NCBI RefSeq assembly: GCF_905115235.1
Contig: NC_051849.1
Location: 190,839,786 to 190,903,785, forward strand
Length of the DNA stretch: 64,000 nt
Direction: 5' to 3'
Source of the DNA: Hermetia illucens
Lineage: Eukaryota > Arthropoda > Insecta > Diptera > Stratiomyidae
The position numbers were made by a program, and so were the translations under genes. Positions 58,151 to 64,000 of the stretch are shown here, piece after piece. Numbering within the stretch: the first letter of the stretch is position 1; each line of letters starts with the position of its first letter. The notes below the pieces were generated by a model that saw only the letters and a program-made list of their open reading frames with translations, was not told the origin of the DNA and made no database searches.

Positions 58151-58489
58151 TGAAGGATCAGCGCCGATGGCACCCGCCATGTCAATACGCGTGGCATGAA
58201 TTTTGCGGATGTTACCGAAGAGCAAGTTCCACGAGCCATATAGCTCGATGAACTGGAGGGGCCCTAGTCTGAATCGGGTGCAGAATTTCTGGTATAAGAA
58301 ATTTACCAGCGTACACAGTCGGTTGGCACATAGCATAAATCAGGTCATTGTAGGCCGGAGGAATTTCGCCAGAAGAACTACACCATCTGTCGAACACCAT
58401 AGCAACAAAGAAGGACAACCTGTTGATAGGCTGCGACGCATACGCTTTCGGGCAGCTCGGAAATCAACAAGAAAGGTGAGTCATTCTTG
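58151..58489. other. unassigned sequence
   Basis: Open frames run on both strands (for example 58203-58490, +). Neither shows a recognised domain. It may be remnant LINE or other repeat sequence. Confidence 0.3.
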
Positions 58490-60970
58490 ATTTTATTATT
58501 ACTTCAGACCTATCGGTGTGTAACAGGGGCAGTACACCAACCTTCCATTTCCCTAGCTCGGAGAACTATGACAGTTGGGAGGAGGACCTTGATATCATCC
58601 TAATTTACGACAATGGGATTTTTAGGGTGGAGAACTGGAGAGTGTCTGATCAGAGATCATTCTCGGATCACAGTTGGATTATTTTCAGTCTAGACCTCGC
58701 CGACAGACTTGTCAGAAAATTGAAAACACCAGTGAATCCGCGAGGCTCAGTAAGATTCTCTCCAAGGAACATAAGAGCCCATCTTTTCTTAAAAAATCGG
58801 AAGGCTCCTGGACGGAATCTTCTTGTTAAACCTTGGAGCTGCTGGTTCAAACGCACTTCCCACCAGCGCGGAGGATTGTGAGTCCGAACCTTGCTTGGAG
58901 GGTTTACGACCACCCCAGCTGTGCGAGACTATCAAATCGGTAATTACCGAGGATAAGTTCGGCTGGGATATAAACAGCTTCTCCGCATATAAATCTCCAG
59001 GCTAAGATGGCTGGATGGATGCTGAGATTTCTCTCTCTTTAGGATATGTACCACAGTCCTGGAGACGCGCACGAGTGGTTTTCATACCGAAAGCGGGCAG
59101 GCGCGATCATGAGTCCGCGAAGGACTTTCGATCAATCAGCCTGACCTCTTTCGTGTTGAAAACCCTAGAGCGTGTCCTGGACATCCACTTAAGGACGATT
59201 ATGGAGGGAACGCTTTACTCTAAGTCCCAGCATGCCTACCTCAAAGGAAAATCCGCAGAAACCGCCCTCCACGAAGTAATTGGCACGGTTGATCAGACGC
59301 TACAGTACAAGCAGTATATCCTAGCTTCCTTCTTGGATATAGAGGGAGTTTTCAACAACGTTAGTACCAACGCCATCAAGAAAGCCTTGACCAGTGTTGG
59401 ATTGGAGGGGTATCTTACGCATTTTATTATATCCATGCTAAGTACTAGAATAATCCAGTGGATCTGGGAGGCAACCACTTGACCAGAGCTGTCAACAGAG
59501 GCGGCACGTCCCAGAGTGGCGCTATCTCTCCGGTGCTCTGGTTAATAGTAATGGACGAAATTTTATGAACATTGATGATATTAGTGTCAAGGATGTTTCC
59601 ATAAATTATGAGCGACATCATGGAAGGAGCGTTGCGAAAGGTGTGCCCGTGGGCCGCAAGATGTGGACTCGGCATAAACCCAACCAAAACGGAACTGATT
59701 CTATTCACCACCAAGGCAAGGATACCTGAATTCCACCTACCACGGTTGAATAAACAAAGATTGGTTCTTTCCTCTAATGTAAAGTATCTGGATGTAATTC
59801 TAGATCCAAAGCTAAATTGGAGATTGAACATAGAATTGAGGGTTAAGAAGGCCTGTATCGCCTTCTATGTCTGAAATAGAACCTTTGCAAAGAAATGGGG
59901 TCTCCGGCCGAGGATGGTTCTCTGGATGTACACCGCTGTAGTGCGTCCGATCCTAACGTACGGTTCTATTGTATGGTGGCAGGCTTTGAGCAAAAAATAC
60001 AATAGGATCAAGCTTAATATAATTCAAAGAACCGCGTGTGCAGGTACTACTGGGGCTCTGCAGTCCTGCAGATGCTCTCAATGTACACCTGCATCTCCTC
60101 TCCCTAGACCTCTACATTAAATACGTTGCAGGGTGCAGTGCCGTCAGACTACGTGAGTCTGGTTGCTGGACAGCGAAGTCCTACGCCCACAGCAATATCC
60201 TAGACGAAGTACCTCGGGAAATCTGGCTGAACTTCATGAGAAACTTTGCTGTGGACTTTCTAACCAGGGCAAAGTGGAAGACCGGCGGCGTGTTGCAAAC
60301 TTATGACTCAGTATTCTTTACCGATAAATCAAAGATGGCCTGTGTAGTCGGCGCGGGGGTTTTCTCGAGTAGACAAAGTATACCCAAGTCGTATAGTGTC
60401 CTAGGTTTCACCAGTGTATTCCAAACGGAAGTACAGACGATATTGGAAGTCTGTCGATGGCTGGAGCGAGATTCGAGCCCCAAGCGAAACATAGCCATTT
60501 TGACCGACAGCCAAGTGGCCACCAAGGCCTTGTACTCAGCGACGACATTTTTCAGGCTGAAGTGCAGAGATGCGCTGAACCATCTGAGTGGCACGCTGAA
60601 GGTCACGCTACTCTGATTTCCCGGGCATAGGAACATAGAGGGGAATGAGCGGGCTAACGGATTGGCCAGACGAGGCTCTGTATTCGGTGAATACAGTCGG
60701 TGTTTCGCTGGCGGCTGTCAGGGGCGGAGTCTACTCGCACTACCTAGTAGCTGCGGGCGTTAGATGACGAAGGCTTACGAGCTATGGTCAGTCAAGGAGA
60801 ATTTGGCCCGCTTAAAACATAACCTGATCACAAGGGCTCCTGTGTAAGACAAGCGCAAATGCAATCAAGATTACGACGGTTTGCACCATAGGGGACTGCC
60901 GGCAGGCTCGCCATACCCTACAATTGGCATTGCCGAAGCTTCAGAGTGGCCACTAATACCTACCTACCTC
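58490..60970 (+). mobile_element. LINE with CCTACC tail (copy 4): endonuclease end, RT and RNase H
   Basis: The longest copy of this family. The endonuclease C-terminus reads RVENWRVSDQRSFSDHSWII near 58630-58680. The RT has SLGYVPQSWRRARVVFIPKA near 59035-59095, then KDFRSISLTSFVLKTLERVL. Next are KSQHAYLKGKSAETALHEVI near 59220-59280 and YILASFLDIEGVFNNVSTNA near 59315-59370. GGTSQSGAISPVLWLIVMDE is near 59500-59560. The thumb near 59760-59870 is followed by ILTYGSIVWWQALSKKYNRI. RNase H includes YDSVFFTDKSKMACVVGAGV, NIAILTDSQVATKALYS and WFPGHRNIEGNERANGLARR (60300-60680). The tail ACTAATACCTACCTACCT is at 60950-60968. The palm YADD region is degraded, and stops and shifts are moderate. 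The RT blocks and RNase H suggest the LOA/I lineage. Confidence 0.86.
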
Positions 60971-61053
60971 AGTCATATACAATGTTGCGTTCATTTTTGG
61001 TTTTCAGTATTATTACATATAAGTAAACGTTGAAAAATGAAGAGTTGAAATGT

Positions 61054-61530
61054 TTAAATAATAGACACTAAAAGAACCTGATGATATTCTTGCGCCAAAT
61101 TAAGTGTAGAAAAATTCTTTGAATTCCCCAGCTCATGCAAGATATCATCAATCCGCGGTAGTGGGTATGACATAGGGACCAACTTAGTGTTTAAAACCCG
61201 GAAATCAACACATAGCCGAAAGATTCTTTCCCCGCTCTCCGGTACCAGAATTAACGGGGAGTTGTATGGACTTTGACTTGACTCAATTATATCATCCTCC
61301 AACAGTTTATTTATTTGTCGCTTGCACTACCCCTTATGTGCCTGCGGTATCCGATATTGTGGCTTATTTGCCGGCATTGCACCCGCAGCAAGGGTATCGA
61401 GAAAGTCTTTACTTCCGTGAATGGCGTCTTATTCCCAGAAAGCAGGAATATATCATTATGCTCCAAGCACGACTGGGTAATGCTTTGCCTCTTTTCCCAG
61501 TTAAGGGCGTCCGATAGTTCCAACATCTCC
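61054..61530 (-). mobile_element. Ty3/gypsy LTR-retrotransposon fossil (start of RT)
   Basis: Minus-strand sequence matches the beginning of a gypsy-type reverse transcriptase (SPYNSPLILVPESGERIFRL, DFRVLNTKLVPMSYPLPRID) and the linker in front of it. No LTRs, gag, protease or integrase are present. A short, broken fragment with few breaks; a different lineage from the fossils in sds22 intron 4, judged by sequence. Confidence 0.78.
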
Positions 61531-62142
61531 CTTAATTCTTTGAGTCTACCCGTGTTAGTTCGTCGGTTCCGATTAAATTAATATTTCAGTGGTTTCTTGG
61601 ACAAAGCCATGTTGTTGATTGTGAGGGTTTTTTTGCGGTTATTCATTTTTTTTGTTGTGAATACTCGACAAAACGTTATCACTTCGCATTCCATTCTGAG
61701 GTCTCACTAACCATGAATTACTCATTACCAACGAACTCTGTAAGCAGCAGGAAATCTAATATCGAAGCAAGTGCGATAAAAACCGATTTAAACTATTAAA
61801 TATAAACCTTTATTAACTTTACAGTTCATAATAAATAGAGTAATACAGGCAGAATCCATTACTGAAATTAAATAGAATCTAAAGGCCCACTATCGTCTAT
61901 TCTCAAAGCTTCGTTACAGAAAAAATCTTAAAATATAATGACTTTCGAACAGGTGAAGGGTGAAAACAGGCTAAGAGGACTAAATACGTAAAGCAAAAGA
62001 ATAGATGGCGACGCGGGAAATGCTGAACCAAGTAGAAAACTAGTTGGGGATGAATTTGGGTTTATATACAATAACGAATAATACCGCAGCAATATTAGTC
62101 AACAAGAAGAACGCCTCGACCTTTCGCTCCAAAACCAACAAA
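61531..62142. other. 3' flank of RNase T2 gene; intergenic
   Basis: AT-rich. It holds the likely 3' UTR of the minus-strand RNase T2 gene, whose candidate AATAAA (TTTATT on the plus strand) is at 61809-61814. Nothing else was recognised. Confidence 0.45.
61809..61814 (-). terminator. possible polyadenylation signal, RNase T2 gene
   Basis: TTTATT on the plus strand, i.e. AATAAA on the coding strand, about 330 bases after the stop codon. Confidence 0.4.
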
Positions 62143-63124
62143 TTAAAGTGTAAACCACATCACGAAATTAAGCAATTTGTAAAGATTTACAAATGGAAAC
62201 TTCCACGACTTGGGTGGAATAGGCGGCACAACACTTGGATATTGCACCGGCTTGGATATGTGACAATTCGTTATAACTTTCCCGCCCGGGTAATCTATCG
62301 CGATGTGGGAGCCAGGGACCCCGTCGCAGTCAATAAGGCCCAGGGTCTTGTTGAAGCAAATGCGGATCTCGGCCAGGTAGCTGGTCTGGGTCTCGTGGTC
62401 GTAGACACAATGAATCGATGGATTCTTCTCTAGCGTTTTCTTCAGGGCATTCTGAAGAGCAATGACTGTGTTGGACGAGTCAGGATGGATGCCCGCCGCG
62501 CCCAGCATGTTCGATACGAGGTACTTGTCCCGCCAGTTTAATCCTTGCTCGAAATAACGTCGTTCGTTGTCCAATTCTACTAAAGAGGCGGCGCAGGTTC
62601 CATGTTTGAGCCATTCGTGCTCCCACAGATGTTGTATCGCAAAATCGGCTTCTACGCTTGGCCAGAATTCCTTCAGCGCGTCCTCGATTGGCTCAATTTG
62701 CTTCATATCAAACTCAGCGGATTTGTTACAGAAGCTCGGCCCCACCGTCCCGTATTTCGTTGGCCAGATGCCATGGATTGTCCAGAATTCTTTTTTGTTC
62801 GGAAGACTGCAGCTGTGCTTGTGATTTTCCTCAATCCAGTGGAAGCAAGCGGTTACAGGCCATTGTTGTGTGAAGATCAGGACGTCCCATTCGTGGTCCT
62901 GGAGATCTTGATCGTAGTAATCCGCATCACTATTGGTGCCAGTTCAGTCATATGACGAGCGCCAAAGTCGATTTCAGCACATAAAAACAAAAGAGATTAA
63001 ATTTCAATTGGATTATTCATATTCCCCGGAATGACAACACGACGTACCTGCAGCTCACAACTGTTATCGCTGCAGCGGCGATTAGAAAGTAGCTTAGACA
63101 AAGCAGCCCCGGCGATCGCGTCAT
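62143..63124 (-). CDS. RNaseX25: ribonuclease T2 family, secreted/lysosomal
   Basis: Two exons on the minus strand, 63124-63048 and 62929-62143, give 287 aa. Exon 1 encodes a signal peptide (LLCLSYFLIAAAAITVVSC). The donor is GCAG|GTACGT; the acceptor AATAG lacks a good pyrimidine tract, but it is the only one that keeps frame with phase 2. The catalytic blocks are clear: CAS I WTIHGIWPTKYG with His78, and CAS II WEHEWLKHGTC with His130, Glu131 and His135. Conserved cysteines surround them. Family knowledge: RNase T2 enzymes cleave single-stranded RNA through a 2',3'-cyclic phosphate in lysosomes or outside the cell. The single fly orthologue is RNaseX25; the symbol is assigned on that basis. 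The C-terminus ends in a short hydrophobic stretch (VNLYKLLNFVMWFTL) of unclear meaning. Convergent with p115. Confidence 0.92.
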
Positions 63125-63513
63125 TTTCCCCCAAAGTCGCCAACCCTTGTTACTCCGAACACATGAAACCTCGTTCTTGCACTTCAGCTCAGTGATTCGA
63201 AATGAAAATACTCCCCTCGTTTGCGATTAAACAAATGATATGAAATCGTTCTCCGCCGTAATGACATGTAAATAAATAAATGTCACGGAGTGTCCCACGA
63301 AGGAGAAAGTTGCCGCTTATTGCGCCATCTTGATGTGAAACAGCCGGAGCAAATGAACCGCCAACCAATGTGGTAACTACTTCCGATAACGGTCATATAA
63401 TTTATTCACGCTTGCAAAACTTTTCCAATAAAGCGAAAATATAAGTTTGAGGACAGTTTGAAGCAGAGTCTGATAAGCTGCTTCTGCTCTGGACGAAACC
63501 GTCAGTTGTTTTT
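63125..63513 (-). promoter_or_regulatory. 5' flank of RNase T2 gene; promoter expected
   Basis: Upstream of the start codon on the minus strand, up to the dispersed repeat at 63514. No core promoter motif was singled out. Confidence 0.35.
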
Positions 63514-63641
63514 AAGGTTTTGTTTGTAAAACAAAACCTTATTAAAATCGGTTCAATATCCGTCTGTCTGTCTGTCTGTCTTTTTTTAAGGTTTTGTGTG
63601 AAACAAAACCTTATTAGAATCGATTCGATGTCTGTCTGTCC

Positions 63642-63724
<83 letters not shown>

Positions 63725-64000
63725 ACAGCCGATTTATTCGGAAACGGCTGAACCGATTGTCACGAAAATTGGTGGGAGTATGTGATCTGCCGTTCCCTTT
63801 ATATGCAGCAACTGCCGCCATTTTGTGTTAAGTTTAAGGGGGGCTCCCCATACATGTGAAAGGAGGGTGCAAAATTTTTTTTCATAAAATGTGGCCATGT
63901 GGGGTATCAAATGAAAGGTCTCAATTAGTACTTTTCGAAACTGGTTCAGTATTTAATATTGGGTGAAACATAGGGGAGTGAGGGCTCAAAATATGACCCC
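63514..64000 (+). repeat. dispersed repeat with terminal hairpin and (GTCT)n, continuing beyond the window
   Basis: Two tandem heads are seen. Each has a short hairpin, AAGGTTTTGT.../...ACAAAACCTT (63514-63540 and 63588-63612), followed by TTATTAGAATCGATTCGATG or a variant and a (GTCT)n array. After the second array comes TCACAGCCGATTTATTCGG and about 270 bases of unique body to the window end. No coding capacity. A hairpin head plus a GTCT-type tract resembles known microsatellite-carrying, non-autonomous dipteran repeats, but I could not assign a family. A fragment of the same repeat is at 7105-7420. Confidence 0.72.
63630..63724 (+). repeat. (GTCT)n microsatellite, about 24 units
   Basis: A nearly pure GTCT tract with two GTCC variants. 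A shorter tract of about five units is at 63562-63580. Confidence 0.95.

Noticed and set aside
58151-58489. Open frames on both strands as a host exon
   Set aside because: No recognised domain, no convincing splice sites, and flanked directly by a SINE and a LINE.
62044-62955. Plus-strand open frames of 85-129 codons
   Set aside because: They overlap the RNase T2 exon on the opposite strand and have no domain of their own.
63630-63724. (GTCT)n array as a CRISPR-like or tandem coding repeat (the frame reads SVCLSVCL)
   Set aside because: It is a simple tetranucleotide microsatellite without spacers; the open frame is a by-product of the repeat.

Overview
The window looks like nuclear DNA of an insect, most likely a fly (Diptera). 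It carries spliced genes with GT-AG introns whose products closely resemble dipteran proteins. Introns and intergenic space are packed with decayed retroelements of insect type (R1-, LOA-, RTE- and Jockey-type LINEs, Ty3/gypsy remnants), Tc1/mariner transposons and a tRNA-derived SINE. No prokaryotic features, CRISPR arrays or rRNA genes are visible. I cannot fix the species; a fly with a fairly large, repeat-rich genome is an inference.

Five host genes can be supported, four of them recognisable. (1) 8394-8949 (+): two 3' exons of an unrecognised gene with a charged K/E/P-rich tail. (2) 19487-30988 (+): sds22/PPP1R7, the leucine-rich-repeat regulator of protein phosphatase 1, six exons, 338 aa. 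(3) 31686-39385 (-): UBXN1-type UBA-UBX p97 adaptor, three exons, 333 aa, ending tail-to-tail about 0.7 kb from sds22. (4) 45525-56209 (+): p115/USO1 Golgi tethering factor, five exons, 850 aa. (5) 62143-63124 (-): secreted ribonuclease T2, two exons, 287 aa, convergent with p115. All exon junctions given keep frame and phase. The genes are ordinary housekeeping genes of different pathways and do not form a functional cluster.

Layout: 1-8.3 kb, R1-clade LINE remnants on both strands plus a hairpin-bearing repeat fragment; 8.4-8.9 kb, orphan gene; 9.5-19 kb, LOA-type LINE, mariner fragment, full SINE, stacked RTE LINE 3' ends and a complete mariner-type transposon nested in an RTE endonuclease region; 19.5-31 kb, sds22, with an inverted pair of gypsy fossils in intron 4 and RTE/Jockey LINE fragments in intron 5; 31.7-39.4 kb, UBXN1, with LINE and gypsy debris in its 6.6 kb intron; 40-45 kb, LINE remnants; 45.5-56.2 kb, p115, with a 7.6 kb intron full of LINE pieces; 57-61 kb, an R2-like LINE fragment, SINE, a long LINE with a CCTACC tail and a gypsy fossil; 62-63.1 kb, RNase T2; 63.5 kb to the end, a (GTCT)n-bearing dispersed repeat running out of the window.

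I looked for an undescribed system and did not find one. The most notable items are the orphan gene, the mariner-in-RTE nesting with near-perfect terminal repeats, a LINE family sharing a CCTACC tail (four copies) and the SINE family (three copies).
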